From assembly GCA_034687125.1 (NCBI GenBank), contig JAQGBZ010000443.1:1-47365 (forward strand): 47,365 nucleotides of DNA, read 5' to 3'. Position numbers and translations under genes: made by a program. The notes under the pieces are model-generated. The model had not been told where the DNA came from and did not search any database. It saw only the letters and a list, made by a program, of their open reading frames with translations. Shown in pieces: positions 28,300-43,400 of this stretch. The DNA comes from Neelides folsomi (taxonomy: Eukaryota > Arthropoda > Collembola > Neelipleona > Neelidae). Numbering within the stretch: the stretch's first letter is position 1; each line of letters begins with the position of its first letter.

Positions 28300-31200
28300 C
28301 GGGACAACAGAGTCCGAGAGTGCCTAGTCAGGGAAACACAACAGTGGGGGAAGGAAAGATGGGAGCCTCGTAAATGTCATTTTTTTATTGGGATGGCCAT
28401 ACAGGAAAATACCATTTGTTTTATAGATGAAGAAAAGATATTTATAGGAGGCTATAAAAGGTGTCACATCTATTTCAAACTTTGGCATTCTGGAAAGGTA
28501 TTATTGTGAAGATGGAGATGGGGATCTAATGCCGGGGAATTGCGGAAGTTGGGGAAGGAGGTGTGTGCGGCCCAGTGTGGGCCGGCACAACCCATCTTCA
28601 TGAATATAATTATGGTAATGGGGAAGAAACAGTGCGGATGATGATTCAGTTCCATTTCATTGTCTCACACCAACTCCCGCCGCGGTCTGGCAAAACAAGA
28701 GGATCTAATGAAATTCGACATCTGTTGTGAAGTATTATCAGTAATTAGCATAAGATCTCGGGATTCGGGGATTCCCTCCCGGGTCACCCCGGGTCGGGAT
28801 CGATGGGGGATGAGGTGGACGGCAAAGCTGTTGCATGGGACTTGTGTACTGCTGACTGGGCACTTTGCCCCCACATTCCCCAGCTTTCCTTCACCCCCAT
28901 TATCCGTGATGGTGGGCATTGGGGAGGCGGACGACCAGAGCACTTCCTGAACGGAATGACCTATAATGCCCCGTGTAGTATTATTTAAAACTGAGCCGGA
29001 GGAAGGGACTCGTCCCATCCTCGGAAGGGCCCATAATTTGAAGGTTTATTCGAGAATGGGATCATTGGGTGGATTGGTCCGGCCATCTCATCAATGCATG
29101 ATTGGCAATAGATGAAATTGGATGGCTGATGGAGCTTGACATCGGAGAAGATTCTCTTCCGATTCTTCCTCCTCGTACAGGGATCAAAATCACCATCAGC
29201 CAGCGGGAATCGCCAAGAGGTAAAAACTGGAAGTCGTAAGAAAAATGTCCTCTCAACCTTGGCACGATCTCAATTTTTTCCCTAAAAACTTCGCCAACTA
29301 CGTGGTCTAAATTGTACAAAATTTCAGTAAACGTCAGAAATGAACAATTGGTGTCCATTATGCCCATTCTTGCATAGAGTCCAGCGGTTGGGAAATTAGG
29401 AGCCCTCGGAGAATTATGTGTTTCCCAGTGAAAGGTGGGGAGAAAGTTTGGAGTGTCCAATTTCTTACCTCCCATTGGAATGATAGGTAACCAATATGTA
29501 ATGCGTATACAGGTATATTGGGCGGTATATAATATTACCCTTTGAAATATTCCGAGTGAAAAATGAAGTCTTAATCTCTGCATTTTTCACGACGGGAAAA
29601 AACACCTTGGGAGTCCCAGACTTGGCTGCTATGGTAATTCCCTCTCCGGAGACAATCTCTCATCATTAGAATCATCTTTCGGGAGCTCGGGGCGGGAACG
29701 TGAGTCGGAGTGAGGAATGTCTCTGGGCGGAAATGAGTTTGGACTCATTACCGGCCTCACGGCAGCAATCAAAAAGGAATTGGATAAAATAAAACAATCT
29801 CTGGAATGGAACCCCTCTAAACAATGCATGATGGAGAGAGATTAGGGAAAAGTTGGGGACGGGAGTCTTGGCGGTTTCTCCTCCCTCCCTCACATTTGAG
29901 AATCGAGACATTTCCCCTGGATCGAATTGTTTCATCAGCTCTCATAAAACTCATAATCCCTCCTCTCGACGCATATAATTTAAGCTGAAAACTTCAAAAA
30001 GCTTCTAAAAGAAACAATTAATGCCTTCATTTTTCCACCCAGCTGAACTCTCTGAATCGGCAGTTATACCTAAGCTCCCACGATCTCGGTGCGGAAATAT
30101 CCTGGGACTTATTCCATCCATGGGAGAAAAATAATTAAAAGAAAGTCAATTACACAGCTACCGGCCCCCACTGAGCCCCGCGCCTCCCTCCTCATTTGCA
30201 TCATCTCCGGAAAACAAGTTCGGGGCGGGCGACCCAGTTCCCTTCCACGGGCCGGAGGGTCATCAAAAGCGGATCAGGAGAGGCATAAAGAACACGTGGG
30301 ACCGTCACCTGAGAAGTCGGGAATTAGGAGTGTTGGGATTGCTGGATGGGTGGATTTGGAGTCAGAGACGATTCATGGTGGGAGGGTATCGAAGGGAGTG
30401 TCTCCGCCACATCTGCTCCATCTTCGCCTGATTTACATGCCGAGCTAGCACCTTTCCACGTCCTGGTCGCCAGTCCTCTGATCCTTTAATGTCCCATCGC
30501 TCCGTCCGCTCCCTTTATGCCACCTGCTTCCATGGCCCGATTTACATCCCAGAAATCTCTTTCACCTGCCAGCCCGGCCCTCCCTCCTCCAGCTCTTCCG
30601 GCGCTCTTTCCATTTCCTCCGGAGGTGAGCAAAGTTCTCGGCCCCCTAATCCCCGCCTAATCCGGTCCAGGAATAAATATTGAATATCGCCACTTAGCCG
30701 CCCTAATCATGCGGGGGAAGGTGGGGCGGGGTGACATATGATCTTATAAACCTGTCGGCCGACCAGCCCCTGACAACCCTCCCCACCCGGGCAAAACTTT
30801 TATGACTTTCTCTCTCTCTCCACTATCTCCTCCACAATTAATTTTATAGCCCCCATCCTTGTCATATTCCATTAAAATCACGCGCAGCAGTTGACACTGG
30901 TTATGTACGGATGTAGGCCGGGGGATGTGCGCGGAATTTTTGCATGGGCCCCAACTTGGGAATCTCCCCTCGTCCCACAATTATTTTCATTCTCCTTTTT
31001 CTTATTATCCGCATTGATAAGCACCATAAAAGGGAGGAATAAAGTGCGGCGGAGTCTCCCGAGGCCCAGAAGAAACTCCCTACCTGAGCCGCTCATTAAC
31101 TCCGATTGAATCCTCCGGCCCAACCGGCGTAAGTCATAAAACCCCATTCGAGCCAGAAAGTGTAATTGATGAGCGGGAATGCGGGGAGATCTTGCCAAAC

Positions 31201-34200
31201 CCACCCTCGGATTTTCAACCCATTGTGGACGGGGTCCTTGTGCATAATACAATTATGTGGTCGAGTCCAAAGGGATAAATTTCTTTCTTACCCGCGTACA
31301 AAACAGCCCGGGCTTTTCAATCCGTTCCAATAACCGAGGAACTTTGGCCTCCAAAGAATGCCACCGAGCATTGCATTTATCATCATAACCCTCGCCCGAA
31401 AATGAGAATGTTAATGTGGAGATAGGACACAATGGTGCGGGACCTTTTTATATGCACGGCAAATAATTTGCGGCTATAATTCAGGTCGGCCCCATTCATC
31501 CTCAGCAATATTTCAGATATAATTGTTTTCAAAGAAATTAACGAATACCCCTCTCGGAATTAAGGGAAGGAAACGGCGGAGTATTGTTATTCATAACTCT
31601 CCCCACTTTTTGCTATCAATAACAATTAGTCGGATGGTGAAGGAGAGAAATCTCGATCAAATTCATTCATACATATTTCTCTGTCTGGGGGAAAGAGCCT
31701 TTGTCCACACAACTCTCAGCCAAATTAAACCATAACCCCCAAAGTTGTCTGACACATGCACAACCTAGCTCAACTTTACGACCTTCCTCTCAAATATCTC
31801 TCCTCATCTTCCGTCTGAGTAAATAGCCCGAGTTGGCTTCCCTCCATTTATCCCATCGGATTTATCGGAGAAAGGAATTGTCCCGCCTCGATCGGTCCCT
31901 TTTATGCCGTCCCCCGCGACCCTCCAAATGGGGATGTGGGAGGTGAGAGAAATTGGGTGCTATTAGGAGAAATCAAACCCGGGCGGCGAACGGGAGCAAA
32001 GGGAATACAAACCAGGGCCGGGCTGTTAATCGACTGTCATCCGCCCGGATCTTCCGAAGAGGGAGAGAATTATGGAATACCTCGGAGTAATGGTGGGATG
32101 GTAATGTCTCCTCCCGCCCTGTGATTTGAGGGGGGGATTCCTTGGCAGAGGAAATAACGATGAAAAAATGAGTGGATAAACATCCAAATGAAGCGCGGGA
32201 GGAGAGCGAAGGGATTTACAAGTCCCTTATCTCCCGATTACACGACGCCAACAGCTTTTTTGTCATTTCTCCTTCCCTAATTTCGGAGCGGGAATCGGGG
32301 AAACCCCGTTCCTAATCCTCACAATTCCATCATTCTCCCTATTAGCCCGCCAGAGTGTCAGGAGCTGAGGGAGCGCCCCTTAAGCCTCCCTATCCCCTCC
32401 TTGTTGTGGCTCATTATAATAAACCCTCCCGATAGCCGGGCCTTCTTATCTCCGCCCAAAGGACTGAGAGGTGATGGATCGGATCGGGTGGCCCGAGACT
32501 CGATTATACTCCGAGGGGCCTCGTAATGGGATCCCGCTTATTGTCTCTCCCCCCAAGTAAACGAGAGCGGACTGCAACAGTTGAAATAAATACATACTTG
32601 CATTTATTTCACTCGTTTCCTCAACCTCGCCTCCATATATATAGAGGCATAATCTGTAATCAAATTTAGTACAATTGTCTTATTGCAGCCATTCTTCTGG
32701 GGTTTTATGGCGTGGAAAAGAAGATATAGACTTTATTTTGTGAAACACACTCCAAGCCGGGCGATATTTTAAAAAGTGTTCTCCCCAACGACCCTCGCTC
32801 CCGGAAAGTTCCATCCGCGGGTCTCCAGACCTCTCCGGAATCGGGAATCGGGCCGTGGTGGAAGTCCGACGCTGGGCAGCGGCTCCTCAGGTGGGAGGCG
32901 GCCGCCGACACTCAACGCCACAACGCATAAATTGGGAGGGAAACGAGGCTGGGAGAATCCGCAAAGCTCGTCAGATTTAAAAAAGCTTTGCTTTCCGAGG
33001 GATCAGCCGAAATAGCTCGAGTGAGAGTTCAGAGAGCTTCAGCTCTTTTATAATGGCATATAAAGAGGGTTATTTTTTAGATGATTCAGCTCTGAAAAGT
33101 TTTTCTTTAGAGCCCTCACTTATTTCAATGAGTCGTATCTGGGGGATGATACAGCCCGGGGTTTTGGTGTCTCCGATTTTCCATAACTTTCATCCTCAAA
33201 CGGGGCAGTTGTGAGTGGGGCCGGTCAGCCCTCACCTGTCCCCACTTCCTCCCCATGGTAAATATACAAAAATGGGGACGGGGACATTACCATAAATCAC
33301 CAGCTCTCCTGTCCCTGACATCCCAGTTTTGTGTAAAGCCGAGGTATGGGGAATGGGTTTTGGAAATTACTAAAACTCGTAACGACAACTGTCGCAAAAT
33401 TTATTAGCTCATAAGATTCTCAGTTCGACGCCCATTTGGGAAACTCGGGGGATAGAACAAGACCGACAATCCATCTATAGGGAATGGAACTCTCGGAGGG
33501 CCGGAATCTATTAGCGGCCCGATACAGATTCCTCCCCACCTTCCCCATTCCCTCAATCCGGGCGGGACAGTTATTGCTTATTGGGGAAAACGGATGAATG
33601 AGCCTTGGATGAGGAATCCAAGTGGTGGTGATCGGAAACGGAAATGCGCCCCGGCTCGGGTTCCCTCGAGGGCTCCACAACAAACCCCCACATGTCTGTC
33701 CTCCTTTTTCCGGTGTCTGGTTTCCTGGGAGCGGACAAGTGTGGGTGAGGACAGGTCTTTGTTCTCACGGTCTCCCCATTTAAGTAGGAGCAATTAGCTT
33801 ATCATTGATTTGGCCATTTAACCCCCAGGTGGATCCGAGGTTATCTATCTCCAAGTGGACGTGGGCCGAGATGTCGAGAGCATCATTTCCACTCGGCTGG
33901 GCCGCATCAGATCATTGTATTCTGATAAGTCGATAATTCACCACAAAGTTTAGTCGGTGGTTGTGGCAGGATGGTAAGATTGCCGAACGAACCATGCAAT
34001 ATCCTTCTTCCTAATTATTCCTATCTCTTCCCTCATTCATCGGCATCAACAACTTGGGCTATTATTCTCATTTATTACCTCCTATTTCCAAATGTTGACT
34101 TTTCTTCATCCAGTTTCCAACTCGGCGTGTACACGAATCAACTTTCTCTCTCTTTCCTAATCTCTCTAATTCACTCACACCGCCACATCTTCACCCCGCC

Positions 34201-37200
34201 CACCTCTGGCATAAATCAATAAATGAAGTCCACCGGCATGACGATCGCCGTTTTTCCCCCAATTTCATACACAGCCCTCAAGTCTACTTTGTTCCGGTGT
34301 TGAAGCGATCAACAAAATTGCCGATACTTACCCCTCTACCTCCATGTATTTCTTATATAGACCTCAATCGTCTTCTTCCTCCCACGGAGGATTCACAACC
34401 AGCACAGGATAGTGCCATTCAGAACACTTCCAATGAACCAAATAATTATTGTTGTGCACAGCCAACTCCACTAATAGTCAAATCCTGAGGTTTCTTCTTT
34501 CTTGCCTAATGGATTTATTGAAATGTTTTTCCCAAGAACCTTTCGGCATTCACCCCTTTCTTCCACCGCAATTTAGTCTCAACTCAGATCGGGATCAAAC
34601 ACGGTGAGAGATGGAGAGATCCCACAGACGACCATCTTCATACATATCCATCCATTTCCTTGTCAGATCTCTTCTTGAAAAGTGATAAACTATTTTCTAA
34701 TTACAACAAGCTATTATGAATGAAGTCCCTTCACTCAATCACGAACATCCACCCATCCACACTTGGACGCTCTCGAGGAACAATATTCCTAATCTTCCTT
34801 TCCTCTCTCGATATTATCTCCCACCTCTTAAGCCGTCTTTAAACAGGGAGCTTAAATAATAAACTACTTACTAAGCCGTTGATAACTTTCTTAATAGTAA
34901 TCAAATTACCACGGAGGGGAGAACCCTCAACTTTCGCACATACTGTGTATTAACTCCCATATCCGCCCATCTCCCTCACCATCCTTTGACTCTGGTTATT
35001 AGTTTAGCAAAATGAAATTCTCCTCGGGATTTCATTTAGAGCAATTACAGGAGATCTTCCGCCAGATACACCGCCAAACACACACAATCCCATTAGTGTA
35101 TAAGATCCAGAGATTCGGCTAAACATCCGTGTGGTCGAGTGTGAGTTAAGTGGCTGGGATTAAGTCGGGCGGGAAGATTCGCACGCCGAGAGGAACCGCA
35201 ATTGCAAAGTAATTTGGGTGAGCAAAAAAAGATTTGGTTCCAATTCGTGTGAATCGAATTGTATTTTCCAGAGAGGAAGCCGGCAGTTAGCTCTCTTGAT
35301 TCGCCTCATCTACCTGATCTGAGAAATGTAATTACCCCCAGAGATGTTCCCCTGTTTATGACCCTCAGAGTCCATGATTCCCAAATTGGGATAGGGGCCA
35401 TTTGGGCGAGCTCCCCTCGCCTTCATAACTCATATGTTGGTCTTGGAGGGAGTGAGTCGCCAGAACATAAATTCCATTACGGCAATACAATTGGATATCA
35501 CCCATTTTGAGATTATATGACTTCATCCTCTGTATCTCTAAAAAACACGATAAATTTTCCCAGGAGCCTTTCCCCGCCCGGCCTGGCGCTATCGAGGGGA
35601 AATAAATTGCTCCTCCGATTGCCCTTTGTCCACCAGAGCTCTGGTGAGTAATTTAGGTAAACACGAGGCTTAGGGCTGGAACGTTGAAATGCGGATTGAA
35701 ATGTCAAATTGACATTTACTTCTACCTATTAATTACGGTTGGAGAAAGAGGGTGTTGGGTCTTCAGTGGGCCAATGGAGTAAATAGGTAATATTGTAAGG
35801 TTGTCTTTCCGAAAGGTTGAGAAGGAGAATGCCAAAATCCTCGCCTTGAGCCCAGTCATTAAGTGGAGTGAATGGGCCGGGGGTCAACACGACATCATGT
35901 TGAGTAAATGTCATATATCGAGGGGGTAAACAAAGCGGGGAAAATGACATTCAGGGATGGTCCACCGGACACCTGGCTCCGGTTTCCCATTCCCCTCTGC
36001 TGGTTCAGCAATCGGAAAGAGATGAATCTGCAAGTCGAACCTCGTCGCTTCGCATATTTATTGCGCCACTAAAAAATGCATCAAATACAGAACAGAATGC
36101 ATGAGGGGTATGAGAGGGATTGACATCACTTGGAGGAAGAAGACGCTGATGCAGGAGGGAGATTGATACAAAGAGTTTCGGGATTCACTCCCTGGACTTT
36201 GAGAGTTATTATGAGAACAACTTCTCAATTTTACCTCGGCGGATCGATTTGGGACGTTGAGAGGGATCCTTATTTATGCATCTCAACGACATATTACCCC
36301 ATGAAAAAGAGGAGTCAAGAGCACATGAGTAATCGACTGCGATCCGGTCGTATGAAGACAAATGAACCATGTGCTGTATGGAAAACATCTCTCACTTACC
36401 CCAACTACCCCCCATTCATCAATCTCACTCCAAATAACAACAAATAAAAACATAGAATGAACCGATGAGGTAGCCAAGTTCTAATTGCCTCAAATCCGAC
36501 CCTCTTCCAACAATAACTATTAAACTTTTACGAGGCCGAGGAGGCGAGCGCCGAATAAAATCTACTTTTACTCCGCTTAAAACAACTTTCAAACTTTTAT
36601 GTAACTTCTCCTCTGTCAGGTTAATTTTTTACAAAGCTTAACAAATCACTTATCGTTTCACAAAAACTTTCCGGCCCCAATTTTACGTAGATGACTCCTA
36701 TTATTGCGGCAGCACAAAATCCTCCAAACCCTGACATAGTATGTAATATATTGCACACAGTTGGTATGCTTATATAGTATACCTCGTTGGACAATTATTT
36801 AACCCCTTTGGGTTAAATGAACAAATTGGATAAAATTTACCGAATTTTCTCCCTGGCAGATAATGAAAGATGAACAAATTTCACCGTCTCGAGTGAGTTT
36901 TGGTACACAATCGGTAAGTGAATTATATGTACACTTTGATCCTTATTACGATGATTAACTCGGGTGTGTGTATTCATTTACGGCTAATGAAGGTGATTCC
37001 ACTTATTTGTGACTCTTCCCTTAAATTAGTGTTATTAGTCGTTGGGGTTCTCATATCAAGATTCTTTGCAAAGTTCACGGGGAGGTTCACCGACTAAACA
37101 AGCCATTTGGCCAAACATTGAATTTAGATCAAATGTATTTTGTGGTGGAAGTGTGTAAACAAGGAGGCCTAAGCAAACGGCGAAACTAAATGCATTTCAA

Positions 37201-40200
37201 TTTCCCTCTGTAATTCATCTCCTTTGTAATTTTATATTTCGGGGTTTACCTTAGTTGGCGGTCCGAAGGCAGAAGGTGTGGGATTCCCAGCGGGGACGGC
37301 TCATTCTCGAATGCCTTAGCCCCACCAGAGCTTCTTCTTAATTGAGAGGAGAAAGATGGTGGGGGAACACCAGAGGTGATGATAATGGACGGGGCCGAGA
37401 GACTGACAGCAGATTGATGCGGACAGCGGAAGGACTCGGGTGCGGAAAGGCGTTTGGGGATTGGAGCATGAAGTGAGCGAGCCGGCGGAACGTGCCACCA
37501 CCTCAATCCCAAACCATTATTATTTGCTCTTTCCAATTGGACATTTGGCATGCAATATGACTGCATGATGGGGAGCAATTTAACCGTCAAGTGAGATCTG
37601 ACGCACTGAGACACACCAAGCCGGACGCTGTTAATGAAGGATCCACCTTCCCGCTAATGCTCCTTCTCATGCAATAATAGAAAAAACGGGGTGAGTCAAT
37701 CAATCTCGCCCGGTTCGGTGATCTCCGACCCCGGAAAACAACCCAGACTGACCTCCTTCCCCAACCCCAAGGAGATGGACAAAAACCATTTCCATATTCC
37801 CAACCATGACAATCATATAATCATGTGCCCCAAATGAATAATGAGGATTTCTTTACTACTTTCTGCACTTATGTAGAAAGGAAATCCATTCCACCTTTTT
37901 GTGTTCATCTATTATCTTAAAATATGGTTTTATATGTAATTCCTTAATCGCTCCACATCATAGTGCTGGGGCATTGGGAGAAGGTGGGGACAGCTCTGTT
38001 TACCCACCCATCTCCCAAATGGCGGGCTGGCGGGAAGGGTGACGTGGAAAACCAAATAGGAGCGGATGGATGGACGCGAGGTTGAGCAAACATCCACAGA
38101 TGTTGAATCTGTCCATTTGCCATTGTCTTACTCTGTCCCTCATTAGCCCTGGTGTTATGAATGAGTTGTTGTTTGTCTCCGGGGCTCTGACGTGGAACCC
38201 CTACCAACACTCCCCAACATTAACATCTTATTTGTGGAGGCGAGGAGGTCGGGGAGGAAAGATAAACAACCCGTGTGTTTCATGGGGAGTTAAAAATATA
38301 AGAGGGGACGATGGCCAAGTGGCGATACAATGAATCAGGGGGATGCTCGAGAATAATCTTTCCAATCACTGGAGGAGATGGAGGAGGAGATGACGGGAGG
38401 ATGAGATTACATTGGGGTGTATATATTCTCTTTTACTGGCACTCCTTATCTATGGCCTCGGACTGCGGTTTATTTTTTTGCAAATTCAGCACCTCCCGGG
38501 CCGACAAATAAATGCCTCTGGTTGGGTTGACTCCCAATGAGTTCCCTGTAATTACCCGGCTCCCCCGATGTCTGACTTTGGAAGGTGACCACCTACCTGA
38601 TCCTGGTGAGAAGGTGAGAGAGTCCCCGACTGCGGCAAACAACTTGCGTGCACAACTGACACAGATTGAATGAAACAATCTCCAGGTCTCCGAGCACATA
38701 ATAAACAAAAATAATACCGCTCCGCTCTTTTCCACTCTTCGCTTTAATTGCCAGACCCCTCATCGATCGCCAAACATGCCTCGTAATCTCACTTGTACTG
38801 GGCGATAACATTTATACTGTCGTATGAGTTTGTCTAAAAATGTTTTCCTAATCGATTAATTTCCTCCGACTTGGAATTAAAACCCAGGATTTTTCACCCC
38901 GGTCGGCGTTTTCTCAGGGGCCCACCGCGATAAGGCTCCACCTGGACACCATCTCCCACTCCTACAATCCCAATATATCTCATATGTAAGCACACTCCGT
39001 GTTGAACAAATCACATCCCTATTTATCTCATTGTTCTTCACATAATAACAATGACAATTGTCCACGCCTTGGGGTTGTCAACAATTGCTTGGAGAAACAT
39101 TTAAAATTCCATTTATTTCCTGTTTTGAATAAAGATATAGATCATTATGATAAATAGGAAATTTGTATGGATGTTGGATATGGATATGGATTCTCATATT
39201 TCATAAAGTCTGGTAAACATGGAATGGATATGTAATTGAGCCATTTTTGTTTTTTTGGCTCAGTGAAGGGATTGTAGTTTATGAGTGGTCCATTCTACAA
39301 GGGGTCGCACAATTCCGAACATGTCAAATGTCAACAGGGTTTTGGGTCGACACATCCATGCTACAATCATTGTTGACTTTTGGTATCTGATGAGGCCCAT
39401 CCCTTCTTTTCGCCACAAATAAATATTAATATTTTGTGAGCAATAAAACATTGGTACACACATGGTCGGACCCAGGATGCAGAGAATGAATATATACATA
39501 GTCATTAATAATTTCTACAAGGAATCCTCTCAACTACGTGTAAAATGTTTTTTGTCATTCATGTTTAGGTTTTTGTGAGATAAAACATCCAAGATAAGAT
39601 TTGATGATTTAACACAAGAATATTCCTATTCAAAACCGACCTCGTAAATATGTATTTATCTTTAGTTATTGAAATCCTCTAAATATGAGACATCCATGAA
39701 AGTCTTTGTTTACTAATTCTCTATTCTGAGCTGAGTCAATACATTACTCTTCACATTATGTATTCAACTACATTTGCTTTTCCCTTCGTGTTAAATTGTT
39801 GAGGCGGCGAGTCATTGGCAAACGATTGGTTCCATGATCAGCTCCGACGACCCATGTGTCTTAAAACACTTTTCAAAATCAAAATCCAATAAGACCAAGG
39901 GAGTAAATATTCGAATAAACAATTGGAGATTGACTCATCCCTTCCCCATCCTCCTGACAATGACAAATGAGGAGCTGCGATCATCGGGACCAACCCGTCT
40001 CCTCAATCCGCTTAACAATTCCCCTCCACCCGGGCCGGGTGCCGGGACTGGGACGAACCTCGCGGGTTCCATCTACGTTCCAAGAACACAATTTTCTCCC
40101 TTTGTTTCCCCCCGAACAAAGGAATAATTAATGGAGCCAACACCTCCAACACTAATTCAATCAATTCAATATTACACATGGAATAAAAAGGAAACTTAAT
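28300..40200. other. G+C-rich intergenic block between VWDE-like gene and FoxP
   Basis: About 12 kb with no gene I can support on either strand. Isolated donor-like sites occur on the minus strand (for example CTAAG|GTAAAC near 37252 and ATCAG|GTAGGTGG near 38598) and could end further untranslated FoxP exons. No paired acceptors or coding potential were found. A dense regulatory landscape for FoxP is a reasonable guess but is not shown. Confidence 0.5.
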
Positions 40201-40207
40201 AAAAGTC

Positions 40208-40213
40208 TTTATT
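40208..40213 (-). promoter_or_regulatory. candidate poly(A) signal of VWDE-like gene
   Basis: AATAAA on the minus strand, about 211 nt after the stop codon at 40424-40426. Confidence 0.45.
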
Positions 40214-40423
40214 CTTCTACTTTCTTTTGTAAAAATATTCTCATTACAACATTGAACTTGGATTATTCTACCTCTACATAATTCCATGTTTATGGATAAA
40301 TGTGGTGATTATGTACAATTGGTAAATTTGAATTCGCTTTCAATGAATAGGATTAAATAGGGAATAAGTTGATGGAGGAAGGATCTTGAACAAAATACGA
40401 TCTTCTCTCTGTTCTCATGGGGG

Positions 40424-43400
40424 TCAAGCATGGCATTCGCTATTACATTCGTCTCTCGTTTTGAAATTGTTGCTGTTTCCTCCACATCCACTGTAAATGA
40501 ACGGCCGGCATCTGATCAATTTAAAAAAAACATGCAAATTCGACACATTGATTAATATCACCGCTTTAATTATTTAACAATTTTGGTGTATTTATTAAAT
40601 TCATATTTAGTATTTATATTATATTTATAATATATATAGTGTATTAAAAATAATATCATATCTCACTTTTCCATGATGGTGTCGTAATAATATCGAACAA
40701 TTTCATCATGGCATGATCCTGGATTATTTGCCACTTGACAAATTCCCTTTACCTTCACCTTTTTCTCCTTCTTTGTTTGGAAAAAGAGATTGAAGTTGGT
40801 GGAGAGATGAGGACTCGACTTCACCACAACGCTCGACCCGCTCTCTTCTATGGGGACATTTGAGGCACAATCTGCAAAACATGCGTCCTCTGATTGAAAA
40901 TTGTTTGAATTCCCCTGGCATCCTCCGAAAATGAATGGCCTTAATAAAACAGGAAAATATTTAAATTCCCTTCCAAATTATAATTTAATAACACCCCCAC
41001 CTGCACTTCAGAGAGGCTGCATCAAAGAAATAGCGAAGGTTGTCGTTTTTGCAAGGGCCGGGATCTAAACAAGATAATTATTTATTTATTATAATTTATC
41101 CAAATAGTAAATAATTAATTTATATAATTAAATTCATTTAAATAAATAAATTACTTAGAGTAAATCAAATACCTTTTGGCAAGAGACAAGTTTTGCTGAG
41201 CCTTGGATGTGGCTTTGTTTCTTCTTCGGTCTCTTCAGGTTCCTCCTCTTGGTCGTGGTCGGATTGTGGGTATGTCCTTTCTGGGGCATATTGACGCACA
41301 GGTTTTGATTGTGACGAGGAGCCATATCCAATAGGTCTGTTGTATGACGGGTTGGGGAACGGGTCGGATCCGAAGGGTTCTGAAAGAACGTTGCAGCTCT
41401 GGGAAGGCCGGGCTTCACAAGCCAACGGATTCTCGCAGATCCAGCACAATGAGTCGTAAATAACATATTCTTGTGGTTCGGAGGGAGGACTCTCAGCTCC
41501 ATAGCTCACCCGAACCCTCATCAACGTCCTGAAATGGGGCGAGAGGTGAAGAAGAGTTTTCAGCATTTGTTCGTCCTTACCTTGTCTTGTCCAGACCTTC
41601 TCCTGGAATGTAGAAAGAAGCAATCTTGGCATCGTGAATGGGAAGATCCGGAATATCGCAAATGATGGACTGGAAAGTTAGAGCTCTCCCGCTCGTTGTG
41701 ATCGTCTCGGCAAGTACAGGAACAGAACGGACATTTTGAGTCTATCAACAATTCCAACAACTTATTCATTCCCAAATGGCCAACTCTTACTTTGTATACG
41801 TCGAAGTAGCAGCGGATGTCGGAATGGTCGGAGAATTTAGAACCCCAAAGAATCAGCTCACTGCAGGGTTTGCTCCGAATGTCACACACGCCCTTTTGAT
41901 TCACTCCATTCACAGACGGAGGGAGTTTGAGATTGACGGAACAATCCGCACCTCCGAATCCTTTCCCACACCGGCACTGCCCTGCTCAATTATTCCCATA
42001 ATTAATTTACAAATTATTACTGTTAGGAATCGTACCATTTTCACACTCTCCAGATGAACTACAGGCGTTGAGACAAAGACTGGAGAGAACTGACTGCGGA
42101 GGGGTGCCGTATTGTCGACCAAGCTGAGGTTCCCATATAGACAAATTGTGAAACACTTGATCTCGACATTCCCATCGAAGCTCCTCCATAATGTCCATAA
42201 TCCACTCAGGTGACTTTGTGTACTGTAATGGAGAATCCAATTAATTCCCTTCTCCAATTCCCCTTTCCACTCACCATGATCTCGTCTTTGCAAACTTTCA
42301 AATGATTGTCCACATTCAAATTGGCCACTTTTTGGCATAATTTAGTTTCAGGTAAATTTTGAATAGACATTTGGCAAAAGTTGTTAGCTGTTTCATCCGT
42401 CCATTCCTTCTTTTCCACAACGGCCGTCGCAGAAGAATTGGAATCGAAGAAAACGGGCTTCAACTCAACTTCTTCCGCCTTTTTGCTAAAATCCTCTTCG
42501 TTCCCTGAAAATTCCTCGTCGAGGGCGAGTTCGAGGAGTTGAAGGGTCACATCGACACCTCTGGGATCTTGGCATTGGGCCGAATGACATTTGCTCTCCG
42601 GCTCCTCACCTTGTTCTTGTTCTGGCTGATATTCTTCATATGGGTAGTTGGAATAGGAAGATTTAGCTTTTGGTCTCACATCCCCCGTGGCTGACTTTTT
42701 AAGAGAGGAACAACTGCATTTGCCTGGGGAGTCCCCTTCTTCAACATTGTTGTTCTCATCATCATTGTCGTCGTTACTGAAGGAGCCAACAAAGAGAGAA
42801 TGCTCAGAAGTCAATCTCCAAGACTTCATGAAATCCTCGCAGGTTTTAGCTTTGTCGGCGTCGCAAACCACTTGGCCTTTGAAGGTTGCAAAATCATTTG
42901 ATGGAAGACGATCAAAAGAACCACAAAGTCCCGAAGTGTGATAAAGATCCGGAAGTGAAGCTTGAATTACGACATATCGCAAATTTGGCCCGAGAATTAC
43001 TCTAGTCCCAGTTGGCAATTTAATCTTAAAAAATTAAATTTTGTAAATAAAAGTAAAATTAAAAAAACATTTCCTTTTAAAAAATCGTCCAAAAATCCCA
43101 ATATTTAAATTAATTAAAATTCAGTTTAATTATTATGTAAGTATATAATCATTCCTAATTAATAATAATAAATTAATTCTATGTTTCTCACTTCAAAGGT
43201 TCTCCCTTCATCTATGCGAATAATTTGGGGAAGATGGGAGAGTTGTGATGGTTCTTTGTAAGTGGCATCCGTGGTGTGACCCCAAAACTTGAGCTTCCCC
43301 GATGAACAAATATCTGCAGAAAGACTCGTGTCTCCGAATCGTATTGACACGGCACAATTGCAAAGAGGCCTTTGGTTGCATTTCTTCAAATTTAATTGAA

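Noticed and set aside
37246..37614. 122-codon minus-strand frame ending at a donor-like CTAAG|GTAAAC
   Set aside because: The stop codon precedes the donor, there is no acceptor or known motif, and no compatible partner exon. At most an untranslated FoxP exon.
28400..40200. Many 60-120-codon frames on both strands in the G+C-rich block
   Set aside because: None has a recognisable domain or consistent splice phase, and overlapping frames of similar length occur on opposite strands.
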